Shown here: positions 37,279 to 48,861 of the stretch, piece by piece
Position numbering within the stretch: position 1 is the first letter of the stretch
How the letters are laid out: each line of letters starts with the position of its first letter
Origin: Stromatinia cepivora
Lineage: Eukaryota > Ascomycota > Leotiomycetes > Helotiales > Sclerotiniaceae
NCBI GenBank assembly: GCA_014898415.1
Contig: RCTD01000008.1
Span: forward strand, 744,001-808,000
Length of the DNA stretch: 64,000 bases
Direction: 5' to 3'
Translations under genes and position numbers: made by a program
The notes under the pieces: generated by a model
What the model saw: the letters and a program-made list of their open reading frames with translations, nothing else
Database searches by the model: none
What the model was told of the DNA's origin: nothing

Positions 37279-39375
37279 CTACTCCAATCCCGCCACCCTC
37301 CTCGGCCAACTCATCAAGCCCTCCCACCCCCCTGGTAAAATCCCACTAATCCCACCAATCTCCCTCCTAACCATATTTCCCATCCACCAAAAAGTTTTCC
37401 CCAAATCTAAATCCTCTCCATTTCTCATCTCCAGCACGATCCTATCACTTGGTCCCCCTCCCTCTACCAAACACGTTGCCATCGCAAAATAATACGCGAA
37501 AATGACCAAAGCACGCGGTTGTCTCTCTTCGACCAGATCGATAAAGAGTTTAGGGACTTGTAGACCAAAAGCTGTGAAGCGGCGTGCGGTGGCCATTGGG
37601 TGTTCTTGTTGGATAATATTGAGGTGGATGGAGGAGAGGTAGGAGAGCGTTTGGATGTAAGCTGTTAGGTGGGATGGGGGGATTGAGGGATCGGGAGCTC
37701 CGTCCCCGGGGTAATTCTGAGGGGAGATGGATATCTGGGGGGAGGGATAGGTGAGAATTGCGTTGAGTAGGGGATGGATTTCGGGACGATTGAGTCGTTC
37801 TTCTGGTTTGGTGAGCGCGGGCTTGGTGCGTAAGAGTGCCATTGCTTTTGCATTCGGATCATGTCTTATCATGCCTAGTGCGACGGCAAACACAGATGCG
37901 GTTCCCCGAGCCATCTGTAACCAATGCGTAGGTAGTGTGTATGGTTTCATACAACGAACTTGCAGACTGGAAAATGCGTCGTTGAGAATTAAAATCGAGG
38001 CAAACATTACTGCGTCAGCAGTACTGGGATTTAATGAAGCGACTCCTTTTTGATGATGTCTTAATGCTAGGGAAAGATAATGTTGACGTGCACTCTGTAT
38101 CTCGATATCATTAGGGGAGAGTACATGAAGGTGTAGAGAAGCGATGGCAAACATGGCGTAGAGAAGATTAGGAGATGCGAAAGCAAGTTTTGGGACTACG
38201 ACCGACCAGAGATTTAATGTTTCTGGATTATGACAACTCGGAAATGTGGGAGAGGTGTGAATGAGATAAGTTTGAAGCAGTCTTAGTTCAAGCATTCGAC
38301 GAGCACTAGATTCAGGAAGGTCGTCGCTGAAACTTTGGCTTGGGGCTGATGGTATTGAGAGGTCCATCTGCGGTGAAACCGAAGTACTACTGAGGTCTTC
38401 AACCAGAGCATGTACACTGATGTGTTCTGGTGTAGAGGGATTACTAGAGTTGCTTTTGATGGTCTGGGGGGATGATGCTGATGGTGGCGGAGGTGGTGGT
38501 TTGTTGTAGACGCATCCTAACCTATGCCTTACACAATTGTTACAGACAGGTCTTGTCTCGTCACACTATACGCTAGTTAGTAGAATTTTTAGGTCTAATG
38601 TTACTTGCACAGAATATTAGAGATCGAAAGACTATCGAACACACTTGTATATTGAGATGAACAGGATAAGAAGGGACTTTCATTTACATACATGCAAAAG
38701 TGAACCCATAATTGCAAAACGATGACAGAAAAATCACTTGATCAGAGAACTTTCTCTAGGTCTCCTAGTAAATCAGAAAACATATCCGCAAGACATCAAC
38801 TGACATTAAAAAACGTTAAATCCTCCGTCGTACATATATCGAATCAAATGGTACCCAGGTACAAGCGAAATGTAGGTCTTACAATTTCTTGGCAAGATAC
38901 CAACATCACAATTCAAAGGAATACGAGCAAAAATCAATCGTATGAAAAAGGCCAATCAATAAAAAGATAAACATACTTTAACACGTCTCGCCTTACATCT
39001 CTGACACCCATTCCTCGATTTCTTATGATACAACCTCGGAGCTTTAACTTTCTTCTGTCCCTTCGTCTGATCATTATCACCTCCATCCCCATCCGGATGA
39101 TTCGCATCAGGACTGAGACTATCATGGGAATTCCGGAACGATTGGGAGGAAGGCAGTTCGTTATTCGGGATCTCTACATCGGGCTTTGATAAATGAAAAT
39201 CGGCATTCTCATCCTCATTCTCATTTACGAAATGCGAATCCGACGCAAAAGAAATTGATGCCGAGCCGAATCCCGAGTCCGTGGTATTGGATGCAGATGC
39301 AATATTTCTCTTTCTGTTATGATCAGAATGTCGATCTAAACGATACTGCAGATCTGCATCCGAGGACAAGTCCAT
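37279..39375 (-). CDS. Zn2Cys6 fungal transcription factor
   Basis: Two exons, 39375-38977 and 38565-37279, encode 561 residues. The cluster spans the splice junction and follows C-x2-C-x6-C-x6-C-x2-C-x6-C at Cys124, 127, 134, 141, 144 and 151, preceded by a basic stretch (KVKAPRLYHKKSRNG). A Pro-rich linker (NKPPPPPPSASS) follows. The rest is a helical fungal-specific regulatory domain with segments such as LYAMFAIASLHLHVL and ALVIFAYYFAMATCL. The split after RRVK is common in this family, but the intron is long for this window (411 bp, GTATGT donor, TATAG acceptor). It sits tail to tail with the intradiol dioxygenase. A role in aromatic catabolism is a guess from position only; the target genes are unknown. 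Confidence 0.83.
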
Positions 39376-40292
39376 ACTTCCCAGCCGTGCCGCGTCTGTT
39401 TTGACTGCAGGTTAACAGCCCTAAGAGCGAACGTGGCCCACCGTCCACACACAATTAGTTCGTATTCTTTCCTAGGCCTAGGTGCGTCCAAGCCCGTTGA
39501 TGAGTAATAAAGAGGGTCCGGGAGTTGGTGAATTGTGAATAGCATGTGAACGCATGTGAAATCTCTCATGAACGAGGAAAATGGTCACATTTGAGGGGAT
39601 GAACATGAGATGTCGTCGGGTTCGGTATCGTATGTTCAAGGGTGGGTAGGAGGATTTTTGAGGGATCTAGTGCTGCTTTTGAGAATGATGACGTTTCTTG
39701 AGTGGTCTTGGTGGCTAGGATGATGGATAAAATCTAAGGCGGCGGGAAGTGGGAGGGGCGAGAACTAGCCAATTGGGTTATGGAGAGCCACACCTTCTGG
39801 AAGATAAAACATGTGGTAAGCATATAGTTGTTCCTGCAAAACTCCCGGAAGGCTGATTGATCTCCTAATTGTTTTGCGAATATCTGTTTGTTTCCTCAGG
39901 GGCTGAAACGCCATGCACATAAGATTCAAGCACTGGATAACGTCTGAAGTCTAAGGATCATCATCTACATGGTATTCAACGTTTGTTGATGGTTCGCAAA
40001 TATTCGGAGGATTTGTTGTGACGGCATGTGGTATGATCTTACAATTTGCTAATAAGGTCTTACAAGTAACGCTCTTATTACATAATACATGGCGGAGATT
40101 CATTAAAGTACAGTTATTAAGTAACTCTCATCCTTATCTCATATCAAATATGAAGTAGCAAAACCAGTAGCTCCAGCAAATTTTGTATAATGAATAAGGC
40201 ATCTCATCATCCATATATCAAATATTCATCCCAATGTACTACCACCCCTTTTTTAATTCATACCTCTCATCTTGCGTTACTCTCCTCACTGT
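39376..40292. other. Intergenic, Zn2Cys6 regulator / RAX1
   Basis: This is the 5' flank of the Zn2Cys6 gene and 3' flank of RAX1. The short minus-strand frame directly upstream of the ATG (39336-39569) has no domain. Nothing else is supported. Confidence 0.45.
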
Positions 40293-41808
40293 TCAGAAGA
40301 AGCGACCTCCTGGAACAGCCAAGAAGATGACTGTGAAAACGGAAGCCACACCAAATCCAGTAAGCAAAGACTGCAGGAAAATTATGTCCTGTATCTGTCT
40401 CAATGCTGGCTCCTGTATCCAGACCTCTCGATCAAAGATCTTTCTGATAATGAACCTCTTCTCGTATTTCTTGACCCATGGATACTCTTCATTCTTTTCA
40501 CCACTAGATGCATCTTCCAAGTTCATAGAAGGTCCCTCGGACTCCCATAACTCCCAAGGTCGAAGATGTCGATGATGAAGACCGTGTAGTACAACACACA
40601 TCCCCCTGAGTGCTGCATACAATGTGGAAACACCCAGGACCCAGAACATTGCTGAAAATGCACGCCATCCTCGAGACATCTTACTGAGGGTTGTAAGAAT
40701 TGCGTACAAGAAACCGAAAATAATAAGGGCTACACCAAGACCCTTGGCAAATACCTGACGTGGCTTATTACCATTGCAAATACTCCAGCGGATGAAATTG
40801 GGGTGTGCTTGGTGTCTCAAGCCATATTCGACGGTTTTAATGATGGGTTGGAAGGCAGCAGGGTGTGTTGTAGTTGAAAGACGGTCAATCAGTGTTTTTC
40901 TTTGACGTGAGGCGAGATTGAGTTGACGAGAACCACTATCTGCAATATATATGGCAATAATTCGATCGATTTCGTCACGGTATGGGAGATTAGTGTCTGG
41001 AAATAGAGTCAGCCTCTGTTGCGAAGAGAGGATGATAGTACAGTTACCTGGAATTTTAACACCAGCACTAACGAATACTTGCTTGGCAATCTCACGATAT
41101 GAAGCTTGGGCTGACGGGGGAGCTTCCTTCGAGGAAGCCTCTTCTTTATCAATGTCTGCCTCCCAAGGTGCTATAAACTGTGGTTGGGATGTCATGGTAG
41201 ATTTGGTTTGATTTATTGGCCGCTCATCTTCAGCCCCATCATAAAAGCGAACTGCCAAACCATTTTGGTATTCTGACAAGGCAAAAGCCTGATGTTCTGA
41301 AGTGGCCGTTGCAGGAGGAGTTGAAAAGGGATTAGGTGGTCTCGGTTTCTCGAAACGAAGTGTATAATCTCGAAACCAGAGGAAGAATTGAAGGTTTTCT
41401 GGAGCATGTTCAACGAATTCAAGAAAATTCATAAACTCCCTAACAGTCATAGGCTAAGAGAAGTGATTAGCAACATGATGAGATATGAGTGTGATCTAGC
41501 TTCTTTGATCGTCTATGCCCAGAAGATATGCACCTAGACTTGAGAAACGCCCAAGGCAGAAACGCTCAAGGAAATATAAATGGGATTAAGCTTACAGGAC
41601 AAGTTCCGCCATTGATAATATTATCGAATGAAAGGGCATCCGGAATGCCTTGAGAAAATTTGCCAGAACCTTTCGACTGCGTCTGAGTGAGATCTATGCT
41701 GGACTCTGTTGGAGATTCTGTTGAAGCTGAATGTTTTCTGATATAATCTGGACGACTGTAATTGACGTTTGAAATAACCTCCCATAGGTAAGGTATAATG
41801 CCCGACAT
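40293..41808 (-). CDS. RAX1: RGS-domain membrane protein, Rax1-like
   Basis: Rax1 is a polarity-landmark protein in yeast; in Aspergillus the homologue affects growth and stress responses. The minus-strand exons are 41808-41596, 41453-41048 and 40996-40293, giving 440 residues, close to yeast Rax1 (about 435). The RGS-like region starts about residue 60 with LSFDNIINGG and EFMNFLEFVEHAPENLQFF, and resumes after an acidic insert with SYREIAKQVFVSAGVKIP and LPYRDEIDRI. Three hydrophobic segments follow: GLGVALIIFGFLYAILTTL, AMFWVLGVSTLYAAL and a C-terminal LLTGFGVASVFTVIFLAV. The second intron (51 bp) is in frame and stop-free, but GTAACT...TTTCCAG edges argue that it is real. The RGS plus C-terminal membrane layout separates it from FlbA-type proteins. 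Confidence 0.78.
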
Positions 41809-43181
41809 GATTGCAATTTGGTGAGTGCTAAAAAGGTACCCAACTTATGTGGTTGAAAATTTGAAACAGTGAGACAATAATCTGAAGAAAGAATATACAG
41901 AACTAGCGTTTTATGAAAGTATCGTGAAACCAAGGGAAAGAGGGAAGTTGGTTTAAAAAGAGAAGGCACCGAAGGCTTGGGCGGAAGGTACACGGGTAGC
42001 TGCCGTGGATGTATTGAAACGATTGAACAACTTCACATCAATATCTGTGAATCAATAGGGCTTGAAATTGGCGTGAGAGAGAATACGCGGTTTGTTGTTC
42101 TATTATATCCTTTTTGAAGCTACTTTGTACGGCTAAACAGCACACGCCCACTTAGGCCACCGAGCCTCTTGTAACTACACGCATATGATGGTTGAGATTG
42201 CTTGCCGTTCAATGCTTGGACCCCATATTGGCGAAATTTTTCCTCATTCGAGCTCCAATCCATCGCATAAATTGAACGGGGGTTAAATCCAAGCAAGCCT
42301 TTAACCCATTGGTAGTCTTTGAAGGAAAAAGCCACAGCAGCGCGGAAGTGCTGAAAGTCTAGCTTTTGTGCCCAGGAATGAGCTCTCGTCTCCACTTGCA
42401 ACTTTCGATATACAATATTTAGTTTAGATACGCTCAAATACGATACGTGACTGGCCACTTGGTCGCCCAAGTAGAAGTTTTCTTTGAGCTAAAAAAGATT
42501 AATAAATGCGTTTCAACATGCTCATTGGAGGATTCATGCGACATTCATTCGATGGGCTTTAAAGACCACGAGGGATACACACACCATGTGAGGCTAGTTA
42601 GATTCAAAAATCAAAATAGCAAGCTTTGGGTCGCGTAAAGAATGTCAAAGGATCGAGCTAGAATCAACAAGCTTGTAGGTGGTATTGACAATTTGACAGA
42701 GGCCCACTTCGAATATCCCTGGACCCGGCTGAGTGGGAGCTAACTCTTCCAAAAGGTTGAGGCTATGCTAAAACCATCCAGGCCAAATATTGAATAGATC
42801 TCCGACATGATGGTATTCATAGGGTGGGGTGCACCAGAGTTGCACTAAGGAGGAATAGACCAAGAAGAAGACGCGGAAGCCATGAACTTTGTTACTGTGA
42901 AGGCCGTGTGAAAATTTAGCACTGATGTTTACTCCGAGTCGTTCGACACGACCATATGTTGAACACAACTTCTGGGTAGAGATATATAAAAAAGGACAAG
43001 AAACAAAGAGATCTTGGGGAAAAGATGCATGATGCATTGAGTGTCGATCATTTGATGTGTATGAATGTGGAGAGATGAATTCTTATTTTGAGTTACATAA
43101 TCACGACCGATTACAATAGTGAGAACCCTCCTATTAATACTTAAAAACTACCCCTTTACTCAAAATACGTCATCTATCATT
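41809..43181. other. Intergenic, RAX1 / SnoaL-like gene
   Basis: RAX1's 5' flank and the downstream flank of the SnoaL-like gene. The 116-codon minus-strand frame at 42120-42470 starts at TTG, has no domain and no splice partner, so I leave it out. Nothing else is recognised. Confidence 0.45.
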
Positions 43182-43755
43182 TCACCAATGCTTTTCCGAA
43201 ATCTCAACTTCATTAACATCCACCCCATCCTTAAACCACCTCTCCTCATCGGCAATCTTAACATCATTCCCACTCATCTGTCTCTTCCTCATCCTCCCAT
43301 CATCCGCAAAAGTCCAATCTTCAAGCCCATAACATCTCCACCACTGCCCTTCTTCATCATGAAATTCGTACCAGAATTGTACTGCTATCTATTCGACTCA
43401 TTAGCATCCCATTTCCAGTCATCACCAGAAAACATACTTTATTCTCCGTAAATGCAAATAGTTCCTTTCTCAATCTATAACCATTTTCCTTTGCCCATTT
43501 CTTGCTTAAGAACTCTACGATTTCATCCTGGCCTCGGATGAATGTATCGCGGTTTCTCCAGATGGAATCTTCAGTATATGCATTCTTTACCACTTGAGGA
43601 TTTCTAAAGTACGTCAATTGATCATCGGACGATTATCATGTAGGATAGAGAATTATCACGTACTTTGTATTCCACACATCCTGTGCAGCTTTGACCTTAA
43701 TCCGAGCAGTCTCCTCTGTGAACGGTGGAACGGGTGGTTTGGTAGTTGATGTCAT
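43182..43755 (-). CDS. SnoaL-like (DUF1348) NTF2-fold protein
   Basis: Three minus-strand exons, 43755-43664, 43603-43438 and 43388-43182, encode 154 residues; the introns are 60 and 49 bp with GTACGT and GTATGT donors. The protein reads like the DUF1348 family of small NTF2-fold proteins. Signature pieces are NAYTEDSIWRNRDTFI, EIVEFLSKKWAKENGYRLRK, VQFWYEFHDEEGQWWR and GLEDWTFADDGRM. The length is normal and the fold is cytosolic without a signal. Members are widespread in bacteria and fungi and the biochemical role is mostly unknown, so I assign none. It diverges from the peroxiredoxin gene. Confidence 0.85.
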
Positions 43756-44835
43756 GATGATTTTATTGAGAGAAAATATCACTTTGGTTTTTGGGGGATG
43801 ATGAAGTGCGAATATAAGTATCAGATGAGGGGAAGTTCTTTGAGTGATGTAGATGCATATGCACACTTGATTACTATCGACCTTGCTCAACCACGAGTTG
43901 TATATGCTTTCATCCCATCTTTACCCCTCAATAAACCCATCATTGCGGACAAATGATAACCACAAATGCATTCAAAACCTTTCACAGAGTCTTCAACTCC
44001 TTCTTTTATTCTTGGGCAAATAGTAGAAACCTCGACTTCCTATTCGGCGTAACCTTTACATCAGAGACTTGTGGCTGTCGATTCAATTACTTCCATTTTG
44101 GATCTTACTGAATATCGATATAACTATAGAGAAATCTACCTAGTATTTGAAGAATGATTTCGAATGTGTTACTGATCAGGATTTTCAATAGTTTTGCTTT
44201 GATCTCCAACCCTTAAAAATCAATTTCGTCTACTTGAATAGATGTTGAAAATAGAAATGACCTCGGGATTCCAAAGTTCTTGCTTTAAATCACTTCTACT
44301 CTTGAAGATTTTACATAACCCCCAATGGTTTCCTAGCAACGCTTAAAATCCAGCAATCACACCCGTATCGTACCAACCGTACGGTCCTGTCAGCATGCAT
44401 ACAAAAGGCCAGCCCATTCCCCAAAAATCTAGAACGTCACGATTATGCAAGCAAAACACCGCTCAGGAACACACACTGGAAATTATGGATACTGTGCCAA
44501 CATCAAGGACGAATCAGAGATAGGGATTGATGCTTTTAGTGGGGTGAATTACCTACCAAGGTGAATAAAGTGAATAAAGTGAATATTCTGGAAGGGAGCT
44601 AGTGGTGGGGTGGAATGTGCTTGCAAAATGTGAGTGAATGACTCCGAATACGGGTGCGATATGAGGTAGGGTAAAGTTTGTTGGGAAGTAGTAGTATTTA
44701 TATATAGGTAGGAAAGTGTCTCATTGTTGCCTTCCTATTCTGTTCTCATTTCCTGGAACTCACATAATTACTTTCAATATCAAAGCAATATCAATCACAT
44801 ACACAAACACAAACCAACCTCACACAAATATCAAA
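43756..44835. promoter_or_regulatory. Divergent intergene, SnoaL-like gene / peroxiredoxin
   Basis: This 1.08-kb stretch contains both promoters and no supported gene. A TATTTATATATAGG stretch at about 44695-44708, some 130 bases before the peroxiredoxin ATG, is a plausible TATA region. A GTGAATAAAGTGAATAAAGTGAAT short repeat lies near 44561-44585. Confidence 0.4.
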
Positions 44836-45465
44836 ATGTCTGAAGCAACCTTGAAACTCGGTGATTCTCTCCCAGAGGGCGTTAAGTTCGGCTGGATTGC
44901 ACCTTCTCCCGAAAACGAAGATATCAAGGCTTGTGGAATACCAATTCTATACAATGCATCCAAAGGTAACTATCTTTTTCCCTACAACTACATTCAAGCT
45001 CTTACTAACCGCCCACAGAATGGGCCAACAAGAAAGTCGTAGTCTTTTCCCTTCCGGGCGCTTTTACCCCTACTTGCAGCGCATCACATCTGCCAGGCTA
45101 TATTGCCAACCTCCCTGCTTTGCGCGAGAAGGGTGTTGATGTTGTGGCTACCATTGCTTATAATGATCCTTTCGTTATGAGTGCATGGGGAAAGGCAAAT
45201 GGAATTCACAATGAGGATATTGTATGTTTCCTCCTACCTTCCATGCGTCCTATAAATACCCTAGAACTTCACTAATCTTTACTCCCCACAGCTCTTCCTC
45301 TCCGACGCCGACTGTGCCTTCTCCAAGCTCCTCGGATGGACCGCCGGCGAACGTACCGGTCGTTACGCTCTCATCATTGATAATGGAAAGATTGTATATG
45401 CGGAGAAGGAGCCTGGAAGAGAGGTTACGGTTTCTGGCGCCGAGGCTGTTTTGAGCAAGTTGTAG
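44836..45465 (+). CDS. Peroxisomal Prx5/Pmp20-type peroxiredoxin
   Basis: Atypical 2-Cys peroxiredoxins of this class reduce hydrogen peroxide and alkyl hydroperoxides. Exons are 44836-44965, 45019-45221 and 45292-45465, giving 168 residues; the introns are 53 and 70 bp. The peroxidatic Cys63 lies in [19 protein letters not shown], the class signature. [17 protein letters not shown] and [11 protein letters not shown] follow, with a second Cys in the latter. The protein ends in SKL, a canonical type-1 peroxisomal targeting signal, so it probably works in the peroxisome matrix and detoxifies peroxide from beta-oxidation. Allergen-like fungal homologues (Asp f 3 type) belong to the same family. 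Confidence 0.9.
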
Positions 45466-46451
45466 GTTTTGATGGGAGGGAAGAATAACGTTGATACGAT
45501 ACCAATGCATACACATGATAGAAATTTACGAGCGAGATATTGAGCATGGGTTATAGATTAGATGGCTGGATAGATTGCTAGATGGTCTTATTGAAAAGAT
45601 AGAGAATATGACATAGATCTCTACTCTAAGTATACGGGTGTTATTTGATCGCTATTTTCAGTGCTATTCTCTCCTTGAAAACACACATCGCCCGGTCGTG
45701 AGACGGATGCTATTACATTGCTTGGAGAAACCAAGTCCCTTGGCTCCCATTGATCGGGAAGACTTCGATCCCATCTATGACATAAATTGTCTCCTACTCT
45801 TTTTCCAGCAGCCTCGATACCCGTGACCCCCGACTGCGATATCGGTATTTACATGCATTCTACATCTAGGAGAAGATCCGATCATCAGATACAGAGGCTG
45901 ATACGTATATGTCATATTGGTGAAGTCTCTGAACAGAAAAGGGTGTTCAAATGGCGTGTTGAGCTGGTGTTTTATGCGAGTACCTTGCACGTGGAAACGC
46001 TGGTATGTGTAACATGTGAAATGCTATCAAGAGCGGACACGCTGAATGGTTTGATATTTTCAGTGGCAGGAAATATATGAGGTTGGGATATCAAGGGGAT
46101 ATGGCAATGACTTAGTCTCCCATTCCTCGTGGAAGGGGGGGGGGGGGAAATAGAAAATGGAAATGATGGGGGTATACTTATATCCTATCATCTACAAACA
46201 ACACCACACATCTCGGATCTTCCTCCTCAAAATAACCCCCAAAAACATCCCAGTCTATATCTGATGAGTTCATAACATAATGCTTATTTAGCACCTCTTT
46301 CTGGAGCTCTATCTTCATCTCATCCACGGGATATGTACAACGACTCCTTGCTTCCACTTTCTTTGTCCATTAGAAGACTCCCATTTCATGACTCCATCTA
46401 CGACTCCCACTTGATAGTTCCGTAACCGTGACCTTGCTGGAGAGCTCCTAC
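45466..46451. other. Convergent intergene, peroxiredoxin / complex I B8 subunit
   Basis: 3' flank of two convergent genes. Frames at 45638 and 45787 lack recognisable domains. A run of 13 G residues lies at 46135-46147. Confidence 0.45.
46135..46147. repeat. G homopolymer run
   Basis: Thirteen consecutive G on the plus strand. The exact length may be a sequencing artefact. Confidence 0.8.
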
Positions 46452-47192
46452 TTATTGCTTGACTAATCCTGTAACCTTTTCTTCGATTTCTTTATCTGAT
46501 AGTCCTGTTGGGTTTGTGTTAGCATTTTTCTTCTGGTTGAGTGCGATTGATCTTGTTCGTTCGGCATTCTTTCTCATTTCCCTCCTTTTGACAATTGAAG
46601 CCCTCAGCCGGTATCTGCATCCCCGCTCATAGCCATTTCTCTTCACCCCGCTACAGCTTCCACACTCTACAACCCCATCCCGATATAAAACTTCTCCTAC
46701 ATCCTCACCCATCTTCCAATCTCTCTCCCACACTCCCACTGCACCCCTCCATTGCACTCCCTCTCATTCTACTCCGAGCAAACAATCGAGAAACCATAGA
46801 CCATAAACCATAAATCAAAGATCAACATACCAGTTAAATCCTCACTAACCTCCCTCCCAAACTCATATCGTGCATAAACCTTCGGTTGTGTACCCGCCGC
46901 CTCTCTCAACATTATTGGCGTATTTGGATTGTGCTTTTTCATCGTTGGGTATGTTCTTGCGAGAAATGATCTGGAGGTGTTGTTAGATTCGGCCTTGCAG
47001 TATGGTACTTATCTAACTGAGACGAGGGGAATATGGTAGAATGTAGGAAGTATTGGAGAAAGAGGGGCCTCCAGCCGGAAAGAATGATAAGGAGGGGAAA
47101 TCATACCTAGTAGCATCACTATGAGCACCAGTCTGACAAAATAAAAACCTGACTTCCTTCAAAGTCTGCGAGAATGCGTATTTGGCCGACAT
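46452..47192 (-). CDS. Complex I B8 subunit (NDUFA2-type, 10.5 kDa)
   Basis: This is the small thioredoxin-fold subunit of mitochondrial NADH:ubiquinone oxidoreductase (L51/S25/CI-B8 family). The minus-strand exons are 47192-47107, 46970-46831 and 46504-46452, giving 92 residues, the usual family length. The protein starts MSAKYAFSQTLKEVRFLFCQ and continues GAHSDATRSFLARTYPTMKK, PIMLREAAGTQPKVYARYEF and GLSDKEIEEKV. Introns are 136 and 326 bp; the second is long for the window, so an extra exon there is not excluded, although the frame closes perfectly without one. It diverges from MPC2 across 624 bp. Import is expected without a cleavable presequence. Confidence 0.88.
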
Positions 47193-47816
47193 ATTGATAG
47201 ATATCTTTTCTTCCTTTCTCAAAGGATCCCTCGTCTATTCTCCCTTTCTTTGTCGCGGCTGTGCAGTATCGTAATGTGGAAAGTCAATTGTTCATCGCTG
47301 GATTAGCTTCAGTGAAGCTATCCGGACATTGATAATGCGTTTTAGGTCTCTACTGGTTAACGTAATTGTGTAGAAGTTTTGTTCATTGAAATCGAATAAT
47401 GAGTTCAGCCACAACACAAAATTCCCTTTATGCAAGATCAAATAGCATAATTTCACCAGCCACCCCATACCATCCTCCGGACGGACTCCGACATCAAGAA
47501 AAGTGTTCAACAAAGTTTGACAAGCCAAAAGAGCTGGATATTTTGGTTGATTTTTGAATTTGAATAAATTGACGAATTAAAGTGTGAGTAGTATATTTCT
47601 TGTCTTTATTTAATTCATATTTCAGCTTTGCTATACTCAAGGGAGAAAGGGGAGAGGTGAAGTTTGAGGAGATATATTGGACGAGATCAAGTAATTTATA
47701 CCAATACTAACTCCGAAGTAGCAACGGTTATTTCCATCCTCCAGACCTCAAATACCAACCTACTTATCAACGCCAGCTCACACCTCACCACAATCTCACA
47801 GAACAATTAACTCAAC
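47193..47816. promoter_or_regulatory. Divergent intergene NDUFA2 / MPC2
   Basis: These 624 bases separate the starts of two nuclear genes for mitochondrial inner-membrane proteins. No other gene is supported; the frame at 47292-47528 has no domain. Shared control is possible but no factor site can be named from sequence alone. Confidence 0.45.
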
Positions 47817-48861
47817 ATGTCCCCTTCAACTCTCACCCGCGCCCTGCGCTTCAACCCAACTTCCATTAACAAATTCGTCTCCTCCACCCCCTCCAGTACC
47901 TCAGCAGCATCCCGTTTCTTCACCTCTAACTCTTCATCTGCGCGCCAGTACTCAACAATTAGAAATGCATTTGCACGAACTCGTTTTGCGGGAAAGCAGA
48001 CCAAGAGATTTCAAAGTACAGAGGCTGCAGCTGCGACTGCAGCGCAGGTTAGTTGGTTTAAGAGGATGTGGGATAGTCCGATTGGGTTGAAGACTGTGCA
48101 TTTTTGGTAGGTTTGGGATTTTTCTTTGGTTTTCTGATTTGGATTTGGTTGGTTTATGGAGACGACTGGATGGAAAGGGGTTTGGGGGGGAGGTGAGGGG
48201 AGAGACTGGGTGAGGGAGAGGGCGCCATGTGAGAAATGAAGAGATGGGATCCTGAAGATCAGGGGGAGCATAACCATATATATGAATTTATGCTAACTAC
48301 TATTCTCTAATATAGGGCTCCTGTCATGAAGGTATATACATCTCCATTTCCCCGTGCTGTTCCACCACTGTGCGCTTGGAATTCGCACAATCTCCGAGCT
48401 TCCGAAGGGGCCCTTCTCAGCGGTCCAGTACCACCCTCTTGGGGTTACTATTTTCTAGCAATTGATCAATAGCTAACTTAATATCAGTGGGCGCTCGTCT
48501 TAGCTGGTATCTCTGATCTTGCCCGTCCCGCCGAAAAGCTTTCTCTTACCCAAAACGCCGCTCTCACTGCTACTGGTATCATCTGGACCCGATGGTGTTT
48601 AATCATTAAGCCAAGAAACATTCTGTATGTTCCCCTCTCCCTTTGTGATTTCTCTCGAACATCATCTCCCCCCACCTTGTACGAAACTAATAAATGAAAA
48701 GCCTCGCAACCGTCAACTTTTTCCTCGGCATGGTCGGTGTCGTACAAGTGACCCGTATCCTCTTACATCAACGCAGCGAAAAGAAAAAATCCCTCACTGA
48801 TAAAGCGGCCGAGCTCGGTCATGATGTTAAGGGAAAGGTCGAGGATGCTATCAAATCATAA
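47817..48861 (+). CDS. MPC2: Mitochondrial pyruvate carrier subunit MPC2
   Basis: The MPC heteromer imports pyruvate across the inner mitochondrial membrane. Four exons, 47817-48106, 48316-48331, 48488-48624 and 48702-48861, encode 200 residues. The basic, Ser-rich N-terminus (to about residue 70) is a likely mitochondrial presequence. The family motif is assembled across three exons: KTVHFWAPVMKWALVLAG, followed by ISDLARPAEKLS, NAALTATGIIWTRW and IIKPRNILLATVNFF, with three predicted membrane helices. The second exon is only 16 bases, coding WAPVMK across its junctions. Introns are 209, 156 and 77 bp. The long charged tail (SEKKKSLTDKAAELGHDV) is longer than in yeast Mpc2. The MPC1 partner is not in this window. 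Confidence 0.9.
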
